From: SIG701 sp045544955
Lineage (GTDB): Bacteria > Bacillota > Clostridia > Oscillospirales > CAG-272
Length of the DNA: 64,000 nucleotides
NCBI GenBank assembly: GCA_045544955.1
Contig: JAZPZY010000043.1
Span: forward strand, 3,187-67,186
Reading direction: 5' to 3'
In this document: in pieces, positions 25,574 to 33,731 of the stretch
Numbering within the stretch: position 1 is the first letter of the stretch
Layout: each line of letters opens with the position of its first letter
Made by a program: the position numbers and the translations under genes
The notes under the pieces: model-generated
The model's database searches: none
Told to the model about the DNA's origin: nothing
What the model saw: only the letters and a program-made list of their open reading frames with translations

Positions 25574-27061
25574 CTACGGGGATATGTGCGGCGATGTTTT
25601 ATCAGCGTCGGGAGATATTTCCGGCAGAGAGAACCAGAACGTGCTGCCCACACCTTCGGTACTGCTGACGCCGAATTTGGCACCGTGAAGAAGAAGAATG
25701 TTTTTCACGATGGACAGGCCCAGTCCCGTGCCGGTGACGGCACGGCGGTAGTAGTTTTTCACCTTATAGTACCGATCCCAGATCATGGGAAGCTGATCGG
25801 CGGGGATTCCCTCGCCGGTGTCCGTGACCTCTATCCGGCACTGGCCGTCATCACAGATCTGCCGGATGGTGACGCTTTTGTCCTCTCCGGTATAGTTGAT
25901 GGCGTTGTTTACCAAATTGTAGATCACCTGCAGAATCTTCGATTCGTCAGCGTAAATATAGGCTTCCCGATCAAAATCGAAGGTGATGCGGTAGCCTTCC
26001 TGGGTACGCAGTTTCTGATACCGGTCCAACGTGTGCCGTACCGTGTTCGTCAGAGAAAGCACGGTGCACTGCAGCGTCTGGGAACCGCCGGAGAGTTTCG
26101 ACAGATCCAGGATATCGTTTACAAGGGCAGTGAGCCGCTCGGTCTCGTCGATGATGATCTGCATGTTTTCCGCCGTCATCTCCCCGGGGATGTCCCGCAT
26201 TACTTCGCTGTATCCGGAGATCATGGTCAGCGGCGTGCGGAGATCGTGGGAAATATTGGCCATAAGATCTTTTTGCATGGTATCGATGGAGGAAAGCTCT
26301 TTGGCTGCATAGTTCAGAGCTTCGCCCAGCTCAGCGGTTTCTTTGGACATTCCGCCGTCGAAGTGGACGTCGTAGGATCCAAGGGCCAGTTTGTTCGCCT
26401 CCCGGCTCATCTGTGCGATGGGCTTTGAGATGGCACCGGAAACGAGAACGGCCGTGATCCCTGCCGCCAGAAGAAGAATACCGGAAATGATGCTGAGCTG
26501 CAGAATCAGCGTATCGGTGGTGGTGCCCACCGGCTCGATCTCGGCGTTCAGCAGGATCAAATATTTTTTATCGCCGTTCTCCGTCATGGTGGAGGTGATG
26601 ATGCTTTCGGGCACCTCGCTTTTAGCGTCAACGGCGGCACCCGTGAGAAAATTACCCCGGATGCGTTCCGTATAAAAGCCGTGTGACAGGGCACCGGCAT
26701 ACAGCCGGTTCATCATGGAATCGGAGGCAAGATTGTGCAGAATACAGCTTGCGCGGATGTGTGAATTTACCGAAAGTCTCGCCGTCTGTCCGGTGATCTC
26801 ATATACGGAGACGCAGATGCCGGAGGACTGTGCCAGCTTGTCGGAAAGGGAAGAGAGGGAGGGGGAGTCCACGCTCCGGACGAGCCGGGCGGAGACGCGT
26901 TTCAGTTCATGGGTTTTCAGGGAGGCGTACATGGGCTTCAGAAGAAAGATCTGAAATACCCACAAAATGCACAGCGTTACCAGAACGAATACGGAAAGAA
27001 GCAGAAAAACGTGCCGCCGCAGAGGCGGAATGCGGCGGCCCTTGGAAGCGGCTCCGTTCAT
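25574..27061 (-). CDS. Sensor histidine kinase
   Basis: A 495-residue membrane kinase. The first membrane segment is at about 17-41, an extracellular sensor at 42-185, a second membrane segment at about 186-210, and HAMP at about 211-263. The HisKA domain holds the phospho-acceptor His272 in NISHDLRTPL. A C-terminal HATPase_c domain carries the N box (NLVNNAINY) and G boxes (DTGEGIP, GTGLGLS). Its ATG overlaps the stop of the response regulator gene (ATGA), so the pair is translationally coupled. The signal is unknown; nearby cell-wall genes make an envelope cue possible but unproven. Confidence 0.93.
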   Translation of the reverse strand: MNGAASKGRRIPPLRRHVFLLLSVFVLVTLCILWVFQIFLLKPMYASLKTHELKRVSARLVRSVDSPSLSSLSDKLAQSSGICVSVYEITGQTARLSVNSHIRASCILHNLASDSMMNRLYAGALSHGFYTERIRGNFLTGAAVDAKSEVPESIITSTMTENGDKKYLILLNAEIEPVGTTTDTLILQLSIISGILLLAAGITAVLVSGAISKPIAQMSREANKLALGSYDVHFDGGMSKETAELGEALNYAAKELSSIDTMQKDLMANISHDLRTPLTMISGYSEVMRDIPGEMTAENMQIIIDETERLTALVNDILDLSKLSGGSQTLQCTVLSLTNTVRHTLDRYQKLRTQEGYRITFDFDREAYIYADESKILQVIYNLVNNAINYTGEDKSVTIRQICDDGQCRIEVTDTGEGIPADQLPMIWDRYYKVKNYYRRAVTGTGLGLSIVKNILLLHGAKFGVSSTEGVGSTFWFSLPEISPDADKTSPHISP

Positions 27062-27753
27062 GTCAGACTGCCCGTGTCAAACCGATAGCCCATGCCTCTG
27101 AGGGTGACGATAAACGAGGCGTACGGTCCCAGACTCTTTCTGAGCAGCTTTATATGGGTGTCCAGCGTGCGGTCATCCCCGAAATAGTCGTATCCCCATA
27201 CCTCAGAGAGAAGCTTATCTCTCGAGAGTGCGATGTTTTTGTTTTTCAGCATATAGAAAAACAGATCGTACTCTTTCGGTGACATTTCCACCCGTTTTCC
27301 GTCAATATACACGATCCGTGCGGTAAGATCTGCACGGAGACCGGAAAGCTCCACGATCTCGTTCTGCGGCGGCGTGTTTTCGGCGGGAACCGATTGGGCA
27401 CGCTTCAGAATGGCGTTCACACGCAGCATCAACTCTTTCGGGGAAAAGGGCTTTACCACGTAATCGTCTACCCCTACCTCAAATCCGTTGATCTTGTCGT
27501 ATTCTTCGCCCCGGGCACTGAGCATGATTATGGGAATATCGGAGAATTTGCGGATTTCCCGGCAGGCGGAAAATCCGTCCAGTTCCGGCATCATGATGTC
27601 GATGATGAGAACGTCAAACCGCTGTTTCCGGCACAGCTCAACGGCAGTCATGCCGTCGCCGGCCTCCGTGACGCTGTGCCCCTCGTAAGCGGCGTATTTC
27701 ACGATCAGACGGCGGATCATTTCCTCGTCGTCTACCACTAAAATGTTATACAT
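27058..27753 (-). CDS. OmpR family response regulator
   Basis: A 231-residue regulator with a receiver domain (phospho-acceptor Asp52 in IIDIMMPELDG, acidic DDEE at 8-11, Lys of the VKPFSPKEL motif near 102) and a C-terminal winged-helix Trans_reg_C domain (about 130-228, with LSRDKLLSEVWGYDYFGDDR and GMGYRFD). First gene of the two-component operon. An AAAAGGAG site precedes the ATG. Confidence 0.95.
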   Translation of the reverse strand: MYNILVVDDEEMIRRLIVKYAAYEGHSVTEAGDGMTAVELCRKQRFDVLIIDIMMPELDGFSACREIRKFSDIPIIMLSARGEEYDKINGFEVGVDDYVVKPFSPKELMLRVNAILKRAQSVPAENTPPQNEIVELSGLRADLTARIVYIDGKRVEMSPKEYDLFFYMLKNKNIALSRDKLLSEVWGYDYFGDDRTLDTHIKLLRKSLGPYASFIVTLRGMGYRFDTGSLT

Positions 27754-27795
27754 ATCCGTACTCCTTTTGGGGGAAATATAGGTAAGTGTGGAAAG

Positions 27796-27857
27796 AAAAG
27801 CCGATTCCGGACGGCAAACACGCTTTTCCGTCAGTGTTTCCCTGGGGCGGCTTTTTT
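27796..27857. terminator. Long imperfect hairpin, probable terminator of the GHL10 gene
   Basis: AAAAGCCG (27796-27803) pairs with CGGCTTTT (27848-27855). Inside lie smaller inverted pairs (GACGG/CCGTC, AAACAC/GTGTTT). T-runs occur on both sides, so it may work in both directions. It sits seven bases below the stop of the gene at 27864. Confidence 0.5.
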
Positions 27858-27863
27858 ATAATA

Positions 27864-30800
27864 TCAGCGGATCCATTGCTTCTGTGCCCGGAAATAGGCA
27901 AGCACGCCTTCGGCAATGCCGTCTGCCGCCTTTTCGATTCCGCCGGAAAGCATGAAATCACATTCCTCAGGGGAGGTCATAAATCCAACCTCTACAAGCG
28001 TGGAAGGAAATTTCGGATTCTGGCACATGGCAAGCATCTGTCGGCGTGGTGTGATCTCGTGGCGGAACAGGGAATCGGCTACCGCCTTTGATACGCATTT
28101 TGTCAGAAGAACGCCGGCGTCTGCCCACCACAGGCCCAAAGTGCCTCGTACGGCAGTTATATCCGAAGAATAGTCCATGGAATTGTTGTGTACGGAGATA
28201 GAAAGATCCGGCATGGCATCAATGAGAAATCCGATCCGTTCCGTCAGAGGAAACGTGCTGTCGTCCCCGCGGGTGAGGATCACCTCGGCCCCCAGTGCAG
28301 TCAGCCGTTTTTTCGCCGCCAGCGTGATGGCGAGATTCAGATCCGCCTCCGTTTCCGTCCGCATGGGGCCGATGGCGCCGGGCTCGGCACCGCCGTGGCC
28401 CGCATCCAGCACGATGCGGATACCGAGAAGCGGCTGCTCGGACGTTTCGTCCACAGAACGCGGGTTTTTGAGGATCGCCTTTGCCGTTTTGTCTCCGTAA
28501 GCAAAATCAAAGCCGTAAAAATTGTCGCTGTCGTACAGTTCACAGAAAAAACGGACGCAGTTGGCTTTTTGGGGATAGTGTACGGTGACCGCACGGATCA
28601 GCGGGTTGTCTGAAACGGAAATCTTATCCGGCACGGTGGAAAGATCCACGTTGTAGAGGGACAGTTCAAATATGCCGTCCCGTACCGTGCCGTTGTGGGG
28701 AACGTTCTGATCGGTGCCGAAAGAGATATACGTGTTTTCACCGTCAGAGGTGACGGAGATCCCGGATAGGGAAGCCAGCGGAACGGCTGTGCCTGCGGGC
28801 AGCTCCTTTGCCGCGGACTGCGGCACGTATCCGCCTACGCGGAGCAGATAGAAGCCGTCCGCCTGGGATACGGCGTAGTCCGTCATGCCGGCGGACTGCA
28901 CGGAAAAATCGTTATAGTAGAGGGTGTTTGTCCCCAGCTTCAGCGGCGTGTGATCGGTTGTGATCTGTACCGGCAGAAAGGCTTCTTTGCCCCGCACGCG
29001 GATTCTTCCGCCGGCGGCGGCAGCCGTGTGGCTTTCAAGCGTCGCTGTGAGAATTAAGTCCCCCAGATCGTCGATCTCACCGTCTCTTGCCCGGGGCAGG
29101 GGAAAGGTGCCGCTGTACGTGGCCAAAGCCCAGCCGCTGTTTGCTTTCCCCGGGAAGGAGGTTTGCTTCAGGGTGACGGACTGTCCGTGGAGGATGGCGG
29201 TCACCTTCGCACCGGCAGGGGCTTTGCAGGAAACGGAGAGGGCGGTTCCGCTGTCCTGCATGGTGTCCGCTTGGGGCGTGAGAATCTGCAAAGCAAATTC
29301 CGATGCGGTTTCCGTTTTATTCTGTGCCGTGTCTTTCGGCGGCGTGCCCCGATAGATCACGTGGGTGTACGTGTGCCCGTTCTGCTCAAAAACGAAGGTG
29401 TTTTTGCCGGGGGCAAGATCCACGTACAGGGAGAAGTAACCGCCCCGTGTCCGGCCGACGGGCTGGCCGTTTACGGTCAGCGGCTTGTCCGGCGAGGAGG
29501 CACCCAAGAGATAGGTGCCGGCGGCGTTTACGTACGCACCGAAAGCCGGCGACGTAACCGATACCGACATACCGTTCGGCGAGGGATCGGCGTAGATGAT
29601 GCTGTCCTCGTAGACGTCGGAAAGCTCGTCGGCGATACCGTGGAGATTCCGGCGGATCTCGTCGTAGCCGTAGAAGATGCTGCCCCGGTAGGTCAGCTCA
29701 CTCCGGGCGTACTGCACCTGCTCGGAAAGCTCGCCGGCCGGTGAAGTCCATGCATCGTAGTTGTGGGCGGCGTGCGAAATCAGAAGATCCACGCCGGTGC
29801 CGTCCAGCATCTGATTCCACCAGCGTGCCAGCGTACCAAAGGGGGCACTGGAGGTGGAAAAACGCCAGTAAAGCTGCGGGGCTATGTAGTCCACGTACCC
29901 GTCTCTTGCCCAGACAATAGGATCGCAGTAAATGGAGGCGTAGGATTCCATACCTTTTGTGGCAGAACCGCCGTTTTTGCCGTCGTCATTCTGCCAGATA
30001 CCGAAGGGGGCCACGCCGAAGGCGACGTTTTCACTGACGCCTTTTACCGCGTCGTAGACCAGTTTTACCATCTCGTTTACGTTCTGCCGCCGCCAGTCGG
30101 CGCGTTTCATGCCGCCGCCGTATTTCTCATAGGAGACGGTGTCGTCAAAACCGGCGGTGATCCCGTCTGCATCCTTCACCGGATACGGATAGAAATAATC
30201 GTCAAACAGAATGCCGTCCACGTTGTATTTTTCCACGATCTCCCGTACGCCGTCCGCTACCAGCTGCCGTACCTCCGGCAGTCCCGGATCAAAGTACAGC
30301 CTGCCGTCGGCGTAGGGTACCGTCCATTCCGGGTGCTCCTTTGCCGGACTGCCGTCGGGAAGGGCTGCGAGATCGTGGGACGGTTTTTCTGCAGAGCCCA
30401 GGGAAACACGCAGAGGATTTACCCAGGCGTGCACGAAAATATTCTGCTGATGGGCAGTGTCGATCAGGTATTTCAGTGGATCGAAGGTCAGCTTTCCGTT
30501 TGCGGAAAGTGCCCTTGAAACGGGAAACAGGGACGACTCGTACAGTGCGTCTGCCGCCGGACGCACCTGAAAATAGACCGTATTCAGTCCGGCCTCCGCC
30601 GCCGTTTTGAGAATAGCGTCCAGTTCCGCCTTCAGTGCGGCGGCAGACAGATTGGATTTTGAGGGGTAATCAATGTTGTAAACCGTGGCGATATATACGC
30701 CCCGCACTTCGCTTGCCGGATCAATAATGGCACGCAGCGGCGTCGCCTCCTCTGGGAAAGGGCAGGGGGCGAGGGCACCGCTCGGCAGATCGGTGTTCTT

Positions 30801-30896
30801 GTTTGCACAGGCGGACAGCAGGATCAGCATCAGACAGAGGAGGCATGGCAGAGCCAAACGCCCGGCGTGCGTTTTTTTCGTACGGTAAAACGGCAT
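27864..30896 (-). CDS. GHL10 (glycosyl hydrolase-like) - amidase_3 lipoprotein
   Basis: A 1010-residue exported lipoprotein. The signal peptide ends in the lipobox LSAC near residue 30. A GHL10/DUF187 TIM-barrel domain (about 55-420) begins EVRGVYIATVYNIDYPS and holds the YNVDGILFDDYFYPYP segment with the acidic pair. Ig-like/linker regions fill 420-815. A C-terminal Amidase_3 domain (about 820-1005) has LDAGHGG, SVHNNSMDYSS and STLVEVGFMTS. The frame is open 18 codons further up, but the GGGAGA site and signal peptide fix the ATG at 30896. It combines a putative sugar-backbone hydrolase with a stem-peptide amidase, so it may remodel peptidoglycan. Confidence 0.85.
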   Translation of the reverse strand: MPFYRTKKTHAGRLALPCLLCLMLILLSACANKNTDLPSGALAPCPFPEEATPLRAIIDPASEVRGVYIATVYNIDYPSKSNLSAAALKAELDAILKTAAEAGLNTVYFQVRPAADALYESSLFPVSRALSANGKLTFDPLKYLIDTAHQQNIFVHAWVNPLRVSLGSAEKPSHDLAALPDGSPAKEHPEWTVPYADGRLYFDPGLPEVRQLVADGVREIVEKYNVDGILFDDYFYPYPVKDADGITAGFDDTVSYEKYGGGMKRADWRRQNVNEMVKLVYDAVKGVSENVAFGVAPFGIWQNDDGKNGGSATKGMESYASIYCDPIVWARDGYVDYIAPQLYWRFSTSSAPFGTLARWWNQMLDGTGVDLLISHAAHNYDAWTSPAGELSEQVQYARSELTYRGSIFYGYDEIRRNLHGIADELSDVYEDSIIYADPSPNGMSVSVTSPAFGAYVNAAGTYLLGASSPDKPLTVNGQPVGRTRGGYFSLYVDLAPGKNTFVFEQNGHTYTHVIYRGTPPKDTAQNKTETASEFALQILTPQADTMQDSGTALSVSCKAPAGAKVTAILHGQSVTLKQTSFPGKANSGWALATYSGTFPLPRARDGEIDDLGDLILTATLESHTAAAAGGRIRVRGKEAFLPVQITTDHTPLKLGTNTLYYNDFSVQSAGMTDYAVSQADGFYLLRVGGYVPQSAAKELPAGTAVPLASLSGISVTSDGENTYISFGTDQNVPHNGTVRDGIFELSLYNVDLSTVPDKISVSDNPLIRAVTVHYPQKANCVRFFCELYDSDNFYGFDFAYGDKTAKAILKNPRSVDETSEQPLLGIRIVLDAGHGGAEPGAIGPMRTETEADLNLAITLAAKKRLTALGAEVILTRGDDSTFPLTERIGFLIDAMPDLSISVHNNSMDYSSDITAVRGTLGLWWADAGVLLTKCVSKAVADSLFRHEITPRRQMLAMCQNPKFPSTLVEVGFMTSPEECDFMLSGGIEKAADGIAEGVLAYFRAQKQWIR

Positions 30897-30988
30897 ATTT
30901 TTCTCCCTGTAAATAATCGTCTGTGAAGGCTTGTCAGAATGTTTTCTCATCTAAAGATATGCACGGGACGCCGCAGATAGTCCCTTTG

Positions 30989-31016
30989 ATTATATCATAC
31001 CATACGCCCCGTCGAA
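30989..31016 (-). promoter_or_regulatory. Candidate promoter of the GHL10-amidase gene
   Basis: TATAAT (30989-30994) on the minus strand with a weak -35 (TTCGAC, 31011-31016) at 16 bases. The leader would be about 85 bases. Confidence 0.45.
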
Positions 31017-31059
31017 ATCAAGTGCTTTTCTGTGAATAAACACAAAATAAAGAAGAAAA

Positions 31060-31084
31060 GATGCCGCAGATTTGCGGCATCTTT
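31060..31084 (-). terminator. Terminator of the spoIIQ-like gene
   Basis: GATGCCGCA (31060-31068) and TGCGGCATC (31073-31081) form a perfect 9-bp stem with a four-base loop, followed on the minus strand by TTTTCTTC. It lies just below the M23 gene stop. Confidence 0.85.
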
Positions 31085-31090
31085 GTGGTG

Positions 31091-31855
31091 TTACCCTTCG
31101 TAGGCGGTATCCTCCGTGCCGATCAGCATAAAATCGGCGGGATCGGCGGGCACGCCGTCGATCAGCAGTTCATAATGCAGATGCGGCGCTTCCGCCAGTT
31201 CCACAAGGGCACTCTCCCCCACGCTTCCGATGACGGCACCGGCCTGTACGGCCGCACCGGTGGTGATCTCCGTGGGCAATTCGGGAGCCAGATTTTTATA
31301 GATGCTCACTGCACCGCCCGGATGGGTGATGCGGATGCATTTGCCCATCATGGGATCCTCCCATACCTCCGTTACCGTGCCATCTGCGGCCGCACGGACA
31401 GGGGCACCCAACTCAGCGGCAACGTCAATGCCGCAGTGGGTACGGTAATCGTCCATGGTCAGAGAATACACGGGAACTTCCGTGCTGTACCCTTTGGCGA
31501 TCACGCCGGTGATGGGAGAGATGAAATCGGGCAGCGCGTCTTCCTTTGCATTTACCGTGGCCGTATCACCGTCTGCGGGGGTGAGGGCGTCGGTACTTTC
31601 GGCGGCAGTGGTTTCCGTTTTCAGCGTGGTCTCAGAGGTAACGTCGGGACGGGGCAGGGCCGTTTCCTTTGGGGAGGCAGGTTTTGTTGTCTCTCCCGCG
31701 GAGTTAAGCGTCACGGGGGGCTTTTCTCCGCCCGGGCGGTTGCCTCCCAAAGAGGTGATCAGAATCATCACCGTGGCAAACACGGCGATGACTGCCAAAG
31801 AGAGAATGAGAACACGGGTCTGCTTTTTTGCTTCTGTGCTGTTGTTCATATGCAT
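31091..31855 (-). CDS. M23 family metallopeptidase, SpoIIQ-like
   Basis: A 254-residue protein with a short cytosolic N terminus, one membrane segment (about 13-35), a Thr/Ala-rich spacer to about 105, and a C-terminal LytM/M23 domain. Both zinc motifs are intact: HCGID near 146 and HLHYEL near 230. Size and layout match SpoIIQ, the forespore protein that pairs with SpoIIIAH during engulfment; clostridial SpoIIQ keeps the zinc site. A sigma-F-like promoter lies upstream (31913-31941), which strengthens the call. The frame is open to 31969, but the GGAGAAAGG site fits the ATG at 31855. A vegetative M23 endopeptidase is the alternative. Confidence 0.72.
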   Translation of the reverse strand: MHMNNSTEAKKQTRVLILSLAVIAVFATVMILITSLGGNRPGGEKPPVTLNSAGETTKPASPKETALPRPDVTSETTLKTETTAAESTDALTPADGDTATVNAKEDALPDFISPITGVIAKGYSTEVPVYSLTMDDYRTHCGIDVAAELGAPVRAAADGTVTEVWEDPMMGKCIRITHPGGAVSIYKNLAPELPTEITTGAAVQAGAVIGSVGESALVELAEAPHLHYELLIDGVPADPADFMLIGTEDTAYEG

Positions 31856-31912
31856 GGCCTTTCTCCCCGGTGAAAAGTCCCCCGGGGCGGGATTGGTTTC
31901 TTTCTGCAACGC

Positions 31913-31941
31913 TATTTTTGCCCGCTTTCCGCCATTTATAC
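31913..31941 (-). promoter_or_regulatory. Sigma-F-like promoter upstream of the spoIIQ-like gene
   Basis: On the minus strand, GTATA (31937-31941) matches the sigma-F -35 GYATA. GGCAAAAATA (31913-31922) matches the -10 consensus GGNNANANTR at every fixed position. The spacer is 14 bases, one or two shorter than usual. The leader would be about 50 bases. Confidence 0.55.
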
Positions 31942-31979
31942 ATTTTCGCACAGATTTCACTGTGTTCACGGGAATTGCC

Positions 31980-32008
31980 TTGACTTTTAGAAGAAATTAT
32001 GGTATAAA
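31980..32008 (+). promoter_or_regulatory. Sigma-A-type promoter of the ThyX-like gene
   Basis: TTGACT (31980-31985) and TATAAA (32003-32008) with a 17-base spacer, about 46 bases before the ATG at 32054. Confidence 0.75.
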
Positions 32009-32053
32009 TAGTTTAGAAGACCGATTGAATTTCACATCCCGAAAGGAGACAGT

Positions 32054-32683
32054 ATGATTAAACTGGAAAGAACGTCCGTGATGAATCTGGAGAATGCCCT
32101 TCGCGGTATGCGGAATCCGCTCAACAGCTGGGATAAGTGTGACAGTGCATACAACGAAGACGGGGAATATATCGTTGGGGAAAACGATCTTTCGCTGGGA
32201 AGACGGCTTGCCTGCTCCGGCTCGGACCACCGCAAGTTCCTTAGACAGATTTTCGTCTCCGTGGATATTACCGCACCCCTGTATTGGTGGAAGGAGTTTG
32301 ACACCTATAAGGTGGGCACCGTTGCCAATTCCACCAGCACCATGCACAAGATCCACGCAAAGCCCTTCTCCCGGGAGGATTTCAGCTGTGACCGCATGAC
32401 GGACGAGGCTCTTTTGTGCCTCGATCAGACCATTGCTTTTCTGGAGAAACGCCGCCTTGCCTTTGTGGAAACGAAGGAGAGGGCACTGTGGGACGATATG
32501 ATTCAGATTCTGCCCTCGTCCTATAACCAGATGCGTACCTGCACCATGAATTATGAGAATCTCGTCAATATGTACTATGCCCGCCGCTATCATAAGCTGC
32601 CCGAGTGGCATACCTATTGCGATTGGATCCTGTCGCTGCCTTACGCAGATACGTTCATTAAGGTGAAAGAGGATAAAGAGTAA
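32054..32683 (+). CDS. Protein of unknown function, possible ThyX-like fold
   Basis: A 209-residue soluble protein with its own promoter, a strong AAAGGAG site and its own terminator. The stretch SGSDHRKFLRQIFVSVDI, then WWKEFDTYKVGT and NSTSTMHKI, recalls the core of flavin-dependent thymidylate synthase ThyX, where the RHR motif would lie near WWKEFDTY. That motif is not present. If related, it has probably lost thymidylate synthase activity. I cannot assign a function. It is divergent from the spoIIQ-like gene and stands alone. Confidence 0.5.
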   Translation: MIKLERTSVMNLENALRGMRNPLNSWDKCDSAYNEDGEYIVGENDLSLGRRLACSGSDHRKFLRQIFVSVDITAPLYWWKEFDTYKVGTVANSTSTMHKIHAKPFSREDFSCDRMTDEALLCLDQTIAFLEKRRLAFVETKERALWDDMIQILPSSYNQMRTCTMNYENLVNMYYARRYHKLPEWHTYCDWILSLPYADTFIKVKEDKE

Positions 32684-32690
32684 ATACAAA

Positions 32691-32718
32691 ACCGCCGGCG
32701 AAAGACCGGCGGTTTTTC
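32691..32718 (+). terminator. Rho-independent terminator
   Basis: ACCGCCGG (32691-32698) and CCGGCGGT (32706-32713) with a seven-base loop, followed by a T-run. It ends the ThyX-like gene. Confidence 0.9.
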
Positions 32719-32739
32719 TTTCCGATTGGCGTTCTCCGG

Positions 32740-32768
32740 TTGACTTTTTTCGCATAATGCGGTATAAT
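32740..32768 (+). promoter_or_regulatory. Promoter of the NusG-II / Gx / ApbE operon
   Basis: TTGACT (32740-32745) and TATAAT (32763-32768), spacer 17 bases; a GGAGG site precedes the ATG at 32807. Confidence 0.8.
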
Positions 32769-32806
32769 AATTTAGATACAGTATTTTGGGGAATCCGGAG
32801 GCATGT

Positions 32807-33211
32807 ATGAGAAAAATGACGCTTGCATGCGGCGTGCGTCCGGGGGATATTGCCGTGATTTTGTTTCTTCTTCTTTTGGCGGCGGTGCTCCTTTTCGCCG
32901 GTACTGCTCCCGCATCGACGAGGGCACAGTACGTCTCCGTCGTGACGGAGACGGGTACCTTTCAGGTGCCTCTTAACGAGAATCGGGTGATCCCCATTAC
33001 CTCCGGCAGATGTCGTCTGACGCTGACCGTGGAAAACGGCACGGCCTGCATTACGGAAAGCGATTGCCCAAGCGGCGTCTGTACCGCATCGGGTGCCATT
33101 TCCGTGCCGGGGCAGAGTATCGTCTGCCTGCCCGCCCGTGTTCTTGTGAAAATCCTGGGAGAGGGAGGAAGTTCGGCATATGCCAAAGATGCAGATGTTA
33201 TCCTCCCGTGA
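32807..33211 (+). CDS. NusG domain II-containing protein
   Basis: A 134-residue membrane-anchored protein. One N-terminal membrane segment (about 13-32) is followed by an extracytoplasmic NusG domain II-like beta domain with SDCPSGVC near 89 and a PGQSIVCLPARV strand. The family is typically found beside Gx-transporter and ApbE genes, as here. In flavin-based extracellular electron transfer loci this type corresponds to EetA by my recollection. The start at 32807 is set by the CCGGAGG site; another ATG at 32803 is out of frame. The next gene overlaps its 3' end by 32 bases. Confidence 0.75.
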   Translation: MRKMTLACGVRPGDIAVILFLLLLAAVLLFAGTAPASTRAQYVSVVTETGTFQVPLNENRVIPITSGRCRLTLTVENGTACITESDCPSGVCTASGAISVPGQSIVCLPARVLVKILGEGGSSAYAKDADVILP

Positions 33212-33731
33212 CCGTACGGTGCGTCTTATGGAGGATGCCGCGCTCCTTTGTGCCGCATTGATGCTTTCCTACGTGGAGGCAGTCTTTCCGCTGACGGCGG
33301 TGATCCCGCTGCCCGGTGCCAAGTGCGGACTTGCCAATCTTTCGGTGATGCTGGCGTACCATAGGCATTCGCTGGCGGATGCGGCGGCAGTATCTTTTGC
33401 ACGGGTGCTTTTGTCCGCTATGCTGTTCGGCAGCGTGTCTTCGCTTGCCTTTTCTCTGAGCGGCGCTGTGCTGTCACTTGCGGTGCTGGGGCTTTACCGG
33501 GCGGTTTTTGCCCGGTTTATGAGTTTCATCGGTCTTTCCGTTCTTTCGGCGGCGGCACACAATCTGGGACAGATTCTCTGTGCGGTCGTCTGGATGCATA
33601 CGCTGTCCGTTTTGTCCTATCTGCCGGTACTGCTTCTGCTTTCCGTTATTTTCGGAACAGTCAGCGGTGTTCTTATGAATCTTGCGGTGCGGCGTGTACC
33701 TTCTGCCGCTGTACGGAGGCGTGTGTCATGA
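33180..33731 (+). CDS. Gx transporter family membrane protein
   Basis: A 183-residue integral membrane protein with about five hydrophobic segments, of the Gx transporter / 'heptaprenyl diphosphate synthase component I' family. The N-terminal VIPLPGAKCGLANLSVML segment (near residue 40) is the family signature. No prenyltransferase motifs are present, so that older name is misleading. It overlaps the NusG-II gene and is itself overlapped by apbE (ATGA). EetB of extracellular electron transfer loci is of this type by my recollection. Confidence 0.8.
   Translation: MPKMQMLSSRDRTVRLMEDAALLCAALMLSYVEAVFPLTAVIPLPGAKCGLANLSVMLAYHRHSLADAAAVSFARVLLSAMLFGSVSSLAFSLSGAVLSLAVLGLYRAVFARFMSFIGLSVLSAAAHNLGQILCAVVWMHTLSVLSYLPVLLLLSVIFGTVSGVLMNLAVRRVPSAAVRRRVS

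Noticed and set aside
18808..31969. Possibility that the whole 18.8-32 kb region is cargo of the serine recombinase element
   Set aside because: No 5' cotJC half, attachment-site partner, phage or conjugation gene is found at its far end. It cannot be excluded, but nothing in the sequence supports it.
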